A stretch of DNA of 64,000 bases, from NCBI GenBank assembly GCA_963969395.1, contig OZ017801.1, positions 22,449,611 to 22,513,610 on the forward strand, written 5' to 3'. Each line of letters begins with the position of its first letter. The first letter of the stretch is position 1. The stretch comes from Pseudoscleropodium purum (lineage: Eukaryota > Streptophyta > Bryopsida > Hypnales > Brachytheciaceae). Below, in pieces: positions 13,505-25,490 of the stretch. A program made the translations under genes and the position numbers. The notes under the pieces were generated by a model, which searched no databases, was not told where the DNA came from, and was given only the letters and a program-made list of their open reading frames with translations.

Positions 13505-13786
13505 GGGTTTTGAGGGCAACCAAAGCTCATTTCAAGCATGTTTCCTTCACTATTCCCCCCGCAACAAAGGAATGGCCAGCTATCAATAAAAGAATTCAAA
13601 AGAATTCAATCCAATTCAATTTTTAAAATGCAAAAGAAAAAATTGATTTTATTTTTAAATTATTTATTAAAAAAAATATTTTATATGATGTGGTAGGGTC
13701 TTAGTTATGTCATATTGCTAGAATGGCACAATTTGCTTGTTTCCTATAGCTTGGGAATTTGCGAGCTTTTGTTGCCTTCAAATCCC
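13505..13786. mobile_element. TIR element copy B, MITE-sized relative of copy A
   Basis: Left end GGGTTTTGAGGGCAACC and reverse-complemented right end GGGATTTGAAGGCAACA form imperfect terminal inverted repeats around about 280 bp. Internal stretches match copy A: GATGTGGTAGGGTCTTAG here against GATGTGGCAGGGGCTCGG near 9115, followed in both by a TATGTCAT/CATGTCAT stretch. This indicates a deleted derivative of the same family. The target duplication is not clear. Confidence 0.55.
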
Positions 13787-14505
13787 TTTTAATGTTTTTT
13801 AAATTTTCAGCTCTTAGTCTTGTACTACATATTAGGTGAGTCCAAGAGAACCCTAGAACATTTTCATATTGCTTTAGATAAATTTCAAGAAAGACCAAAA
13901 TTACATTGCACCTGTTATTAGTGTAGAATCCCAAAGCCATGTCTTTGAATCAATCAAATGCAAAGTTTAGAGTAGTTCATAGTCATCTTTGAAATGGCAT
14001 GTACCTCATTTTAGAGAGGTGTCAAATAGAATAGAAACAAGATGTTGTAAGTTAACCAGAGCTTTTATTTTCATTTTTGCAAAATTGCCTGAAAGGCGAA
14101 TTGCTTTGACCATTTGGGGTGCAATTGGCGACATGTTAATTTTAGTGAGTTCTTTATATTGGCGACACCTTAGTCTTTAATAGAGATATATTTGGCAATT
14201 GACAAATTTCTTTGGTTCTCTTAGTGGTGACGTGTTATCCTACGCTAATGTGTCGCAGCTTAAAATTTTGATTTTCTTAGTATACACCAAAATAGGAACG
14301 GAAACTAGTCATTAGGGAACCGGATCCGATAAGGTGGAGAAGGAAAACTCAAAATTAGCACGGAATGTGAAGTAGTGGGCCTCTTGGATCTAATCCGGTA
14401 AGGAGTAACTAACGACGGAAACGGAATGCAACACGGATTAGGTCTAGGACCGGATTATGATGATGAACCGGATTCATGATGACAAACCGGAAAGGGTCCA
14501 GGGAC

Positions 14506-14513
14506 TATAAAAG
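14506..14513 (+). promoter_or_regulatory. TATA box upstream of the 14.7-kb reading frame
   Basis: TATAAAAG lies about 180 bases before the ATG at 14688, in a GC-rich context (GGGACTATAAAAGGAGG). It matches the plant TATA consensus and fits as the promoter of the broken reading frame. Confidence 0.55.
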
Positions 14514-14687
14514 GAGGAGCTTTCACTGTTGCACCCCCTTTTAGAAACTCGACCTTGAGCGTGCGCGGTTGAGTTTTTGGCGTTTGTGCGTTTGTGTTCT
14601 GTTCGTTTTGATTCCGGTTGAGATCGGAGAGAGAACGTGAGGAACGGGACATGCAGCTAGGAGAGAGTGAGATAGATTGGAGAGGGA

Positions 14688-16346
14688 ATGCCGCCGCTAC
14701 GTAGGTTGAGACAAGCGAGTCCCTCTGGAGGCGAGGTGAAGCTCCGGAAAGTCATTCCGGTTATTCCCTCCACAGAGCCGGAAAAGTCTCAACTCATGGA
14801 GGATCTCAAATCCATGGGTTGCCTCGGGTTTGCCGAGAAACCCTGGGGTTTTAGGGAGGAGAGAATGGTCAAGGAGCTCCTCGGAAAGCTGTCCAATCAG
14901 TTTGACAACACCGTGAGAGGAACTCCCGTCCGCTAGAACGAGGGAATGTGGAGAGCGGTTTACGGTTTCCGGGCAGGAGGTTTAGGGATGGCGAACCGGA
15001 AGGATGAGTTTGTCTGAGGGAAGTTCCAGGGAGCTGTCAACCCGAAGGACGGATACGCGGTCGAGGATTGCGTGGATGACCGACACCGTCGGCTCTTGCA
15101 ATTCCTGGTTCCGGTTCTTCACCCGGAAAAGCCGACCAGGGTGACGATCACCCTCGGCAACACCATTTTCGGTGCCCTAAGTGGTACCCGGAAAGTGGAC
15201 TGGGCACGGATCATTTCCGATCTCGTGGCCCAGCTCGTTAGTAGGGTTGGGAAGAAAAAGGCCAGTCCAGTGTGCCCTTACCTCTTCCACCTCTATCGGG
15301 AGAACCAAGTCCTCACCGACACGGAGGAGAAGGTGTGGAAGACTCAGGAAGTCCTCCTGAAGTATGGGGAGTCGGAAACGGATGATGAGGCCGAATCCGA
15401 TTCCGGGTCAGAACGGGAGTCGAGCGAGGAAGAGGAGGAGCCGATGCCGCCCATCAAGCGACAGAAGTTGACGCCTCCACACAAGCGCGGGACGCCTCCC
15501 GGTCAAGACAGACCGACCCCGGAAGAGAAACCGGAAGCCGAGAATACCGTTTCCGGGGGAGACCCAGAAATGCAAGATCCGTTCAACGGTCTGATCAATG
15601 TCCTCTGCAACATCAGGGCGGATTGGGAGGTCAAGCACAGGACGCTTGCGGCGATCGGAAAGTTGGTAGGTGCGCCACCGGACAGCAAGTTGGCAGAACA
15701 GGTGGCGGAGTGCATCACCAATTCGGAAGAGACCTGGAAACAGGAAGCAGAGATCCGCCGGTTGCAGGAGGAGGTGGATAACCTGAAGGCAACACTTTTT
15801 GCCTATCGGGAAGACGTGACGGCCGCCCGGGAGATGGCGGAAGAGACTCGGAAGATAGCCGAGCAGATCAAGGCGGTCCTGGGAGAGACCGGAACGGCCG
15901 CCGCCAAAGCGAAGCTCTTCGACGAGAAGATCCACGAAGAGAAGAAACTATCCGGTTCCCGGATGGTCCGGATTCTCGCTGACTTCGCTGAACAGGTGGA
16001 GACGGCAATGGTGGAGGGGCGGAAGGCTGCGGACCGGATCGAGGAAAGCAGCCGGAAGCTGACTGGAGCGACGTGCGACAAAGGGATTCATCTTTCGGAT
16101 ATCTCGCTACCGGATCTCTTTCCGGACGCGACTATTGCGAAGGATAGGAAGGATTGGACTCCTGAGTCCAAGAAGTCTGCACGGACTGGGACTCCGGGCA
16201 GGAGACCGGATATCACAATCGACCTGGAGTCTCCACCCGGATCTAACCCTGCGGAGGGGAAACGGATCCGGAACTTGAGTGAAGTCTTCGAGGAGCTAGT
16301 CCCGGAGATCGGAAGCCCAACAATAGGATCCAGAGTTGTAGGGTAG
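14688..16346 (+). pseudogene. unclassified element-encoded protein, two in-frame stops
   Basis: One continuous frame of 553 codons (552 sense or broken positions plus the final stop), starting MPPLRRLRQASPSGGEV and broken by TAG at 14934-14936 and TGA at 15015-15017. The longest intact part starts at 15072 (424 aa). Coding character is clear on both sides of the stops, for example KFQGAVNPKDGYAVEDCVDD just before 15072. The middle holds FLVPVLHPEKPTRVTITLGN and VCPYLFHLYRENQ. An acidic low-complexity block (SSEEEEEP) and a basic PPIKRQK patch follow, then a long Glu/Lys/Ala-rich predicted coiled coil, about residues 210-330 of the 424. I recognise no protease, reverse transcriptase or zinc knuckle. 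A structural (capsid-like) role for a retroelement is possible but unproven. Confidence 0.6.
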
Positions 16347-16498
16347 ATAGGATTTTGGATTTCAGTTAGGAGTAGGAGCGGATCCGGATCCGGATCCGGC
16401 TCAACAGTATTAGGTTAGACCGGAAGTTAGATTAGGGTGGCGGCGGACCCCTACGGGTTTTCCGCTTCTTTTTGTGCTTTTAGGGTTTTTACCCTTTG

Positions 16499-16507
16499 TA
16501 TATAAAT
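16499..16507 (+). promoter_or_regulatory. second TATA box within the TG...CA unit
   Basis: TATATAAAT lies about 1 kb before the right end, followed by a pyrimidine-rich stretch near 16545-16600. If the unit is a solo LTR, this is where a U3/R boundary would be expected, with about 1 kb of R-U5 behind it. Confidence 0.45.
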
Positions 16508-17750
16508 CGGTTCCCGCGATGGGAACTGGGAGTTGTTCATTTTGCAAACTTCTTGTACTTTTCTATCCTCTTCATTGTGTGTCTCTCTCCAGCGCGACAG
16601 GATTGTATGATGTGGAGTTAGGATAGTACGAGCCGGTTTGTGAGTGATTTCTCCCCTTGGTGTTTATTTTTCGATCCTAGGTGCATGTGAGTAGGTATCG
16701 AAGAGTTGGGAGTGAACTTAGTTCCTCAGCACGTCTAGAGTTTGAGATTCCGGGTGAGAAAGCCGTTGTTAGGCTAGGCGGGTAGGGAGGGATTCCTTAG
16801 TTGCGCTAGAACTCCCGGGTGGGAAATCCGGTCGAGTGTCCGATCTCTTGTGAGGTCTTACCGCCTTAGTTGGTAAACGGAAGAACTTTAGTTGATGTTG
16901 GAACGGACGGGTACACTTGTAACCACCTGTCTTCGCACGGATCGGAAGTAGCATCAAGGTCGTTGTAGTATGAGAAGGGTCGAGTGTGGGGTCTTTGTGT
17001 GACCTACAACCCGGATTGCTATCTGGGTTGTTGTGAAGGACCAAACCGGATCCGGATTAGCTTAGGAGTTTAGGAAGTAGGATAGTGGGTCTTCAGCCAC
17101 TATAAGTCACGGAAGGAGTGGTGGGCCTACCACTCTCAAATTAAGCGGCGACCCCTCTGATGGTGAAACAGAGGCAAAACTAAACCGGATAGGATTACGG
17201 ATACATGATGACCATCCCGACCGGATTGGTCAGGACGGATTTCTAGGATCGGAAGTTGTGAGATTCTGGGATTTGGGTATTTGTATGGACCGGATAGTTA
17301 GTAGGACCGGAAGAAGGGAAATCCGGTCTATAGTTATCCGGTGTGGTGGTATTTCTGGTTCTAGATCTAGGACCGGAAAGTAAGATTGGGATACTGACTG
17401 AGCTTAACTGCTTAATAGAGTTAGATACTTCACAGGATCTCGTGGGTTCGATCTTTAGAGTCACTTAGTTATACTCTAGAGCGATTTTTGTGAGTATAAT
17501 GGGGAATTGACCTGCCCTGTGCTGCGACATAATGCAAACAAGGCGACATTGTGAACCCATCTAGTGTAAAACATGGCAAAATCTAACACATCAATCATAG
17601 CATGCATGGAAAATTTCTTGAGTATGGGATTAGTTTAAGAAGAATATATGGCAAGGAAATGTTACTGATGAGTGTGTAGCTCTAAAACATAGTCTTTACA
17701 AAATGATAGAAAAAATAATAACTACAGCATAATACAAAGTAACACGCAGG

Positions 17751-17940
17751 ACCTGCACACAAACACAAACTCTTCGATGCCTTAATGAGAACGTGCACAC
17801 AAATTGATGGAAAAAAGAGAGACTATAAGAATGTGCACACAAACTGATTGAAAAAAAGAAAGATTACAACTTCTGTATGTAATGCATGGGACCTGCACAC
17901 AAACTCACACTCTCCAATGCATTAGTAAGAATGTGCACAT
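17751..17940. repeat. imperfect tandem duplication, 140-bp period
   Basis: ACCTGCACACAAAC starts at 17751 and again at 17891. Each copy is followed by an ACTCT-rich, GATGC/AATGC and GTGCACA pattern (CTTCGATGCCTTAATGAGAA against CTCCAATGCATTAGTAAGAA). A further GTGCACACAAA occurs between them. The function is unknown. Confidence 0.65.
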
Positions 17941-18181
17941 TTTGCAAACTTGTTAATCACATAAACACAATGGCCCAAGGTTGCATTATCTACTGGTGAG
18001 TGCTATCACCCAAAAGTTTTTAGTACAAACAAAAAGACGATAACAAGACTTTTCTAACTCTAATATTGATCTGAAATAATGAGCTTCTAAATTTGGCATC
18101 AGGTTTGCAACTCAACTGTACTCATATGAACTTAAATGAAAAAAAATAAAAAAGGGGGACTAGAACGAATCCAAATCTCAC

Positions 18182-18295
18182 CTGCATTGCGTAGAAAGTT
18201 TCCATGTAATCACTAAACTTTACTGACGGTTTGGTATCCACTGATAAAGTAGTATCTTCGTTTGACTCTACTAGTTCTAGACTTGAAATCACAAG
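18182..18295 (-). pseudogene. exon-like coding remnant, product unknown
   Basis: Thirty-eight codons bounded by CTTAG upstream and CAG/GTGAGA downstream on the minus strand. The codons read LVISSLELVESNEDTTLSVD and end in FSDYMETFYAMQ. Just upstream (about 18300-18480, minus) two further coding-like stretches in different frames (IWPLFEPDNSRSFIFPTIVE, then LLHEPGEFPIHHVQVPLF) are separated by a frameshift and stop, so the locus looks decayed. The family is not recognised. It could be an old gene or part of a transposon. Confidence 0.3.
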
Positions 18296-19669
18296 CTAAG
18301 AGCCTTCATAGTGAGACACATAATTCCTCGAAGAGAGGTACTTGAACGTGGTGAATAGGAAACTCTCCTGGCTCATGCAAGAGGCTCTCATTCAAATTTG
18401 TAGACACAATTTTCTACAATAGTTGGGAAGATGAAGGACCTGCTATTGTCTGGTTCAAACAAGGGCCAAATAATAATATAAATCTGAATAAAATAACAAT
18501 CTAAGACTTGTTTTCTCCTATCAAATCAAGAAGAGAGGGTCAAATGAAAGCAGTCTTAAAATAAGAACAAACAGAAATGAATTATTGATAAACCAAAAAT
18601 TAAAAAACAATGCAGGTTTCAAAAAGTAGACTAAGTATCTATCATAATTGCTTGTTTTCAGCTTGGTTGCTTACAATTTTTCGCATTATGAATTGTTGAT
18701 GATGGATTGATTGTTTCAAGTTTATTGGGCAACGCTAGCAATAGAGGGGCAATCTAGAGAGGTTCAAAGAAATATATAATTCATGTCTTATTGATCTATA
18801 TAACATCATAGCTTTACAGCCTCTACTAGAAAATTTCCAATGTCTTTACTCTATGACAGTTGTAAACTACACTAGAAAGTTTCTATTCTCTCGATTCTCA
18901 CTTGTCGACAACTTACTTTTTCACATTTCATATCACACTTTCACACTTTTAGAGTTCATGTGATGTCAACAACTTACACTTCACACTTTAAAACTTACAA
19001 TTGCAGACGATGTTTCTAATTTGGATGTGTAAGAATATTGGGTTGCTGCCTTGCATCTTTTTGTGTCTTCATTTCCCTATCAACGTTTTTTCTTTCACAT
19101 GTTCTTTAGCAAGAAGTCGTTGAACAACTTTTTGGCACCTAAGGTATTGAAGTGAAATCACCTACATTTGCAAAAATCTTGCCGTAATATTGACCTTCTC
19201 TTAGCACAAAGAAAAGATTCAGCCCCTCTTAATTTAGTCTGCAACATGAGCTTAGGATCAACTAAAATTTACCAATAAAATCCATTCACATAGAGATAAT
19301 TATCCAAGTAAAAACAAAAATAATATAAACAATACCCTAGTCTTCACTAAGTCAACACTTTTGTAAGCTTGTCTGAAAAAATTGATGTAGCTACTAAGGT
19401 AGAAGCTTTGGTTTTGAGAGTCGATGAAGAGGCAATAGCTACAAAAACACCTCAATGCAATTAAGTTTAGGGTTTCACACCATAAAATCATGAATCACCC
19501 CAATACAACTACCTTATCTGAATTTAAGTATAACAATAACGCTTGTCAAAATGTAAAGTCCTACAAAACTGAAACACACCGCTTCCAAGAAAGTTTATTC
19601 AAATAAACTTCTAAGCCTTTGGAACTAGCATATCAATTACAAAAATAGTGAACCTATTTTGATATGGTT

Positions 19670-19819
19670 TTAGGTTTTGGTCTCTTCGTGAGTGAGATCC
19701 TCATCCTCTCTGGGATAAGGAAATGTAGTTCTCCTTTGACAAGTGATGTACTGTGTGAGATTTTTGGGATTAGGAGATGATTCCCCCTCATTAGGCTCTT
19801 CAGGAACTCCCTCTGTCTT
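19670..19819 (-). pseudogene. coding-like remnant, product unknown
   Basis: A 49-codon open stretch with polar composition (EGVPEEPNEGESSPNPKNL, then RRTTFPYPREDEDLTHEE) ending in TAA at 19670. It has no good start and no recognised motif. It may be the end of whatever the 18.2-18.5 kb remnants belonged to, or an unrelated transposon fragment. Confidence 0.25.
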
Positions 19820-20103
19820 TCAATCATTTAGGACAGAAAATCTCAACAAAAGAAGTTTTAGGGCGATAAACTTTACAATTTGCAATTGCAACTCTACAAG
19901 TTAAATTAATAGGTCAAATAGATAACCAAAATATTGCAAGCTCCAAGAGTGCTGAAAAAAAGCCCTAACCTCCCAACCTGGGAAGCCACAATTTACTATC
20001 TACTACTTGCATAAACCTACAAGCCTCACAATTGGACATCAGAGAAGCTAACTTGCATTTTGATGAACTATGCTAGGATTCGCTCGAGTGGCAAGACAAA
20101 TAA

Positions 20104-23100
20104 CTAAACGTAGGACAAGTACCATCCCCTCTCTCCTACATTGAACCATTCTTCAAACAACTTTTGATAAGGAAAATTTTCAAGGGTGAATTTTTTTTGA
20201 AAATATATCCCTATTGCTACTTTCAAGTTCTCCCCGAGGATAGCTCTCAGTTTAAATTTTAAGAATGCAAGGGATGAAAATGTCCTCTCATCCTCTATAG
20301 ATCCAATCACGTGTGTCACAGCAATCTTTGCAAGCTTTATGAACTACGAGAAATTCTTTGTCAGGCTATTATTGCCGTTAAGAACCCTCTAGGCTTTAGT
20401 TAGGGGATTCAAGTCAAATGGGGGAAGCATCGCAGCCTTGGCATTTGATTTCACACATTTTGAATAAGCTACGATGTGACATCAAGAGGTTACAATTGAT
20501 CAATGGAGGCAGCATCAACTTACCTGATCCTTCACCAAGAACCTTTCCATGCCCATAAGCCTCCATCAAAATCTGCAAATGCCCATCAAATTGTTCATCG
20601 GCATTGACCTTACACCAAAATTATGGATACATAATTCCTAGTATGCTCATGACATTTTGAGTTAGAAAGAGGTTGTCCAACTCTTCTATTAGTTGAATCG
20701 CAGTCCCTGCCAAGACAAATAAATGCATGAGGTAAGCTAGCATGTTCAAAGTGATTGCCCTAAACCAAAAAAAGCAATTACAAATCAGTTCTGAATTTCA
20801 CTTAGCTCTGGTAGCTCAATTGAGTTTCACTAATCTTCTCATCTGTAAATTGATGCAAAGACAAGGATGAAGCAAAGACATGGATAGACTACAATAGAAG
20901 CCTAGATTGCAGCAAAGTAAATCACTTAAGTAAACATCACAAAATGAGAACATAAGCTTCAAAGAATAAGTCCAAACTAAACTGAACATGTACACCAATA
21001 TGAATAATGACACAACCAATAAAATCCAAATTGCACACAAAACCGTAATAACATATATAAATTGAAGTAATCAAATTTAGGAAAGAATACTTGTAGTTCC
21101 ACTCACCAATACATTCACGCTTCACTTGAGCTAGTACATCAACCCACACATTGCAATTCACTAGGGCCAAATTGTGCTCCATATGAATGTATTCCCCATG
21201 ACACACAAAAAACAAGATGGTAGAGCCATCATTATAGTTTGTGATCCATTTTATATGGATTTGCTCATGACTACAATCCAGCAAGTTGCTAAATGACCAG
21301 AACTCATTTGTAGAGAAGGAAGTAGTTGGATCTGTGTACATGGTGTACAACGACACCTGACAAATCTTTACAGCTCTGATGAAATCACAAATGAAAACAT
21401 GTTGTTTTGGACAAAGTTGACAAGGTTGTCAATAGCATCCAAAAGCTGCAATAAGGCTGTCATGCCCAGCATGGTGTAAGGATCCAAAAGGAGAACCAAA
21501 CAAGCCTAAAGACAACCAATATAAGAGTCAAAATCAATTGATCAAGTAAATGACAATTCTCAATTGTGCAATTTATGGACTGGTCAAAAGAGTGCTACAG
21601 GAATCAAATAGAATCCAACGAGTCAAAACTAGTAATTCTTCACTTCTAAAGTCTAAATGCAGCTACCAAATTCTATAAACATTGGAGGCAATGGACTCAA
21701 AGAATCTAAACTTAGAAACGAAATTCACAACAAATTTTAAACTCTAGAGTAGTAGTGGGTTATCAACAAGATCTTAGACCCTAGAGTAGCAAGAGGTAAA
21801 TATGCAAGAACAACATTATAGCTAATCTACACAAATAAGAAATACATAATGGAATCAATCCAACACCTTTGCTTTGTCGTTTTGACCCAAGTTTGCTATC
21901 ATTGTGTATATTAGTGTGTGATACTCTGAAAGGAGTCGAAGCAGAAACTCGATGAAGGAAACCCAATGAGTCTCTACTTGTTTAAGCATTTTCAATCCCT
22001 TTGTTTCACATAATGCAGCCAATGATTAGAACTTTGTTAGGTGCTTGGGGCTTCTACTAAAATAAACATGTGTGACTCGGAGCACCTTTCCCATGGCTTC
22101 AAAAATCCCTAAAGACTCCAAAGTCTTGAAGGCAAGATTACACCTGTGAGCAACACAATGCACACCGTGACAGAAAGGAGCAAATTGTTCCTTTACCTAC
22201 ACCGTGACACCAGTACATATACCTTGTAAAGTGGAAGCACTGTCGCAACCGAAGCTAATGACCTTCTCGGCTAGCATCTTCTTGTCTAAACCTCCACCAG
22301 TTGACACAACCTTAACAACCAATTTTGTAAGATTGTCTACATCTAGAGAACAATCTACTCTCTGCAGCCCTACCAACAAAAGGACCCTCACCCAATCACA
22401 AACAACATAGAAGCAGACTAAGAGATAAGATCCAGTATTGACTCCGGTGGCCTCATCTATGGTAATTGCAATAAAATTTGCTTGTCTAAGAAGCTTTTGC
22501 ATCTCTTGGACAACTACCTTGTACATCTACGATGCCATAAGCCAACCACTATTGTCACACCAATAAGCATTTGGTAAGTCTGAAAGAGCCAATAATTTGT
22601 ACAAGCCCTGACAGAATTCAAACTCAAGCATAGGACAACCACTTTGCAAGACCTAGAACAATGTGGTGAATTGAACCCGTTTCTTGTATGATTCCAGTGT
22701 CGTGCAAGAGTTAATCTGCTCTAAGATTGAGGAAGGCACGCGAGCAGCATACAATCACAAATTTTTTCGATGTTTGCATTGGGATGCAATATACTGCTCA
22801 CCTTTCTTCACGCCATGCTATGGCACGTCTTTTTTTGCTATACATTTTCCATCATGTTTAAACAAAGTGTTTGATTTAGGGGCCATCATGCAAGCTTTAC
22901 GATCAAATGTGTTGCAAACCTTACACTTGACCATGTGGAGCACTCCATCGCTTGCAAGTATACCCTTAGCCCATAGAAGCTTCAAAGCCTATTTAGTCTA
23001 GAATTTTTGGTGTTTGTCATATCATTGTTGCGCCTTGTTCTTCAACGTTTTGGCATTCATCTTTGCAGTTTCTCCCTTTTTTTTGGTGGAGATTCCACTA

Positions 23101-23500
23101 CATTAGTTTTAGCCTTAATAGCATCAGGCACCTCTTTGAGACCGGAGTTATCTTCTGATGATTCTGATAGTGCAATTAGAGGTGATTTGGAGCTCACAAT
23201 TTGAATATCCCTAGAACCACTTGATGAGCCTAGTGTTGTGTCTATGTCAAAGGACATTGTGATTTCACTAGCAGACTTGAGTGCTCCAACAATTGAATCA
23301 GAAGATGGGTATTCCATAGTATCGTCGAACTTTGTTCTTGGCACGTCTAGGAAACGAGTGTCCAGGACCATGGAAAGAGGTTGTCTTGCTCCTGATCCTC
23401 GCATGCTTGTAAAGTAACTCTGCAATGTCGCCTTTGTTGTTGCTTTTTGCCTTGCAGTTTCTACCGTGAGGACTTTGACTCTCCTCCCATCGTGTTGCTA
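20104..23500 (-). pseudogene. hAT-superfamily transposase-like gene, decayed (copy 1)
   Basis: Read on the minus strand with several stops and frameshifts, the segments follow the order of the ZNF862/DUF4371-type hAT-like proteins. There is a zinc-finger-like CKVCNTFDRK..KHDGKC region (about 22.8-23.0 kb) and the RNase H-like start FIAITIDEATGVNTGSYLLV with SFGCDSASTLQG (22197-22526). HGVHCVAHRCNLAFKTLESL and VETHWVSF follow (about 21.9-22.2 kb), then FWSFSNLLDCSHEQIHIKW (21.2-21.36 kb). The C-terminal dimerisation motif GSIEDERTFSSLAFLKFKL lies at 20104-20319. Intact members catalyse cut-and-paste transposition or are domesticated. Here the stops rule out a full-length product. I could not identify the element's TIRs or its 8-bp duplication. 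Confidence 0.75.
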
Positions 23501-24350
23501 CCAATGCCTCTTGTGCCTTCTTCATCGACATCTCTGCTTATATCGCCAAAGTTGCTTTACTTGCCAAATAGTCATGTAATCCATCGTCACTTGATTCCAT
23601 TAAGACAAACTTACAAAGCCAAGCCCTCTAAAGCAAAAATTGGTATGCAAATCAAGAGAACTAACAATGACCAAGACACAATTGGATTTTGTAACTGTAG
23701 AAGAAACCATGCACCGAAGTTCAACTCATATTATAGCATTCATCTCGTCCTCTCCCCACTCCTGCAACAAAACTCGTTGAAATTAGAATACTTAGTAGAA
23801 ACAAATGTACCCAATGACGAAATTATGGCGTTGGTACATTGTTAACTTTGAAAGCATAGTGGTGATCATGGAGAATAAAGGAACGTGCGGAGTGGCCATC
23901 ACTGAGAATCAAGAAGTGTGCGAAGTGGTGATCAAAAGCGTTGTATTGTAGTGAAGATGGCGAATCAAAATAGTAACATGGTGGTGGACAGGCTACATGC
24001 ACAATTTTGGGGGCGTCAGAGTTAGGGTTTTAGGGCGACACCCTTGCAATAGCTGATGCCCCTATTGGGTATGTTGGGCAATCAATCCCTAACAATCTCT
24101 TCGACTTGGTGCTGCTATGGCTACCTGGGTATGAGTACCAATGCCCAAGCGGCAAAATTTCACAATTTCAGGGCCTTTTTTTTAAAGGGAGATTTGCCAA
24201 GGTGTTTTTTGAGTGCAAACTGGCACCTTGGTGCCAAATTTAAAAGCTTTGAAGTTAACTTTAGTTCTATCTTGTATGATAGGCTAAAAATTTTGAAACA
24301 AAGCTTTAAACTATTTTTTGAAGACCTTCATTTCATATGGTGATTTGAAA
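23501..24350. other. flank of hAT-like copy 1
   Basis: Moderate-GC sequence upstream of the decayed hAT-like frame, probably its leader and 5' end. It contains short frames on both strands but nothing recognisable. Composition falls to AT-rich after about 24250. Confidence 0.35.
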
Positions 24351-25490
24351 AAAATCATAATAACCTCTATATGACATTCAAAAGTAAGGAGGGATATAAA
24401 AATAATTTATAATAATATACTATTGTCTTTTATTATTATGCTAATTAGATATGTAGTTATAGATTATATTTATAATTTTATATAGGAGTCAAAATTTAAT
24501 TCAACTTTTTCATAGCATTTAAAAAAATCCCATACATATAATTTTGAATGGTCTTGTATTTAATAGGATAAAATATTAGTATCCCTAAACCCTAAGAAAA
24601 ACTAATTGTGCTCAAATCCTTTTGAAATCAACATATTAGAACTATCATCTCAAATGACAAGATTTTACTCAAAATCAACCACAAGTATTTGTACTAAGAA
24701 CTTCCATTCTCAAAAGAATTATTTCTAATGAAAATTATACTTGATCTATGTTAAATAGTGAAATACTAGGTTGCCTTAACATTTAAATTGCCTTATACTA
24801 AGAGAGTTACTTTATGAGCCACCAAAGTCAATAGATATTTCTATAGATTTTTCATTTGTACATTTATACATTTGTAGGTCCCAATTACAACAATATGTAA
24901 TTCAAAAATAGTGTATTCTTGTACAATAACAATAAATATTTATATAGTGTCAAATGTCTATAAATTGACGAAGGACAATCTAATTTCACTATTTTGTTTA
25001 GTTATTAATACCTTCATTTATAAAAAAAAATATTGATAGAACATTGATATGGGCATGGTATTAGAACCACTATTCAAAAAGAATATAATTCTTTAAGGTA
25101 TTAGAGTTGCTACCTTATATACTAAACACCCAATTTCAACCCCTTTTTAAAACAGAACACAAGAGATTCTTGCCTAAATTGTACTCCCACTATTCATGAG
25201 AGTTTTTGGTTGATTTTAGAAACACCTATTTTTAAAACTTTGAATTTCCATAACTTACTCATATGGTGTCCAAAAAATGCATACTAAGAGAATCTAGAAT
25301 CCCCATCCAACCACCAATAAGACACACAAAAAAACTCAATATAATAATGCAAACCCTGGAGAATTGCATCAATTGGTTGGTTTTAGTTGTAGTTACCTTA
25401 GCATTCTGCTCAAATTGGTGAATAAGCACGGTGTTAGAACAGTCATCTGAAAAAGTCAGATTTTCACAAAACCCCTACAGTGTACCTCGC
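24351..25490. other. AT-rich intergenic DNA
   Basis: About 1.1 kb of AT-rich sequence with no motif, repeat array or RNA gene seen. It ends at a sharp rise in GC that marks the RPS15 promoter region. Confidence 0.55.

Larger units (their letters stand above)
14251..17529 (+). mobile_element. TG...CA-bounded unit with 5-bp target duplication (solo LTR or similar)
   Basis: The unit starts TGTCGCAGC (14251-14259) and ends with the exact inverted copy GCTGCGACA (17521-17529). It is flanked on both sides by TAATG (14246-14250 and 17530-17534). TG...CA termini, a short terminal palindrome and a 5-bp duplication are what LTR retrotransposon integration leaves. I could not find a second copy of the terminus, a primer-binding site or a polypurine tract inside, so the simplest reading is a very long solo LTR. 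An unclassified short-TIR element is the alternative. The unit is far richer in CCGG than its flanks and carries two TATA boxes and a broken reading frame. Confidence 0.6.

Noticed and set aside
15408..16081. Long minus-strand frames (175, 92 and 72 codons) opposite the 14.7-16.3 kb reading frame
   Set aside because: They are antisense shadows of a GC-rich coding strand, with repetitive composition and no recognised motif.
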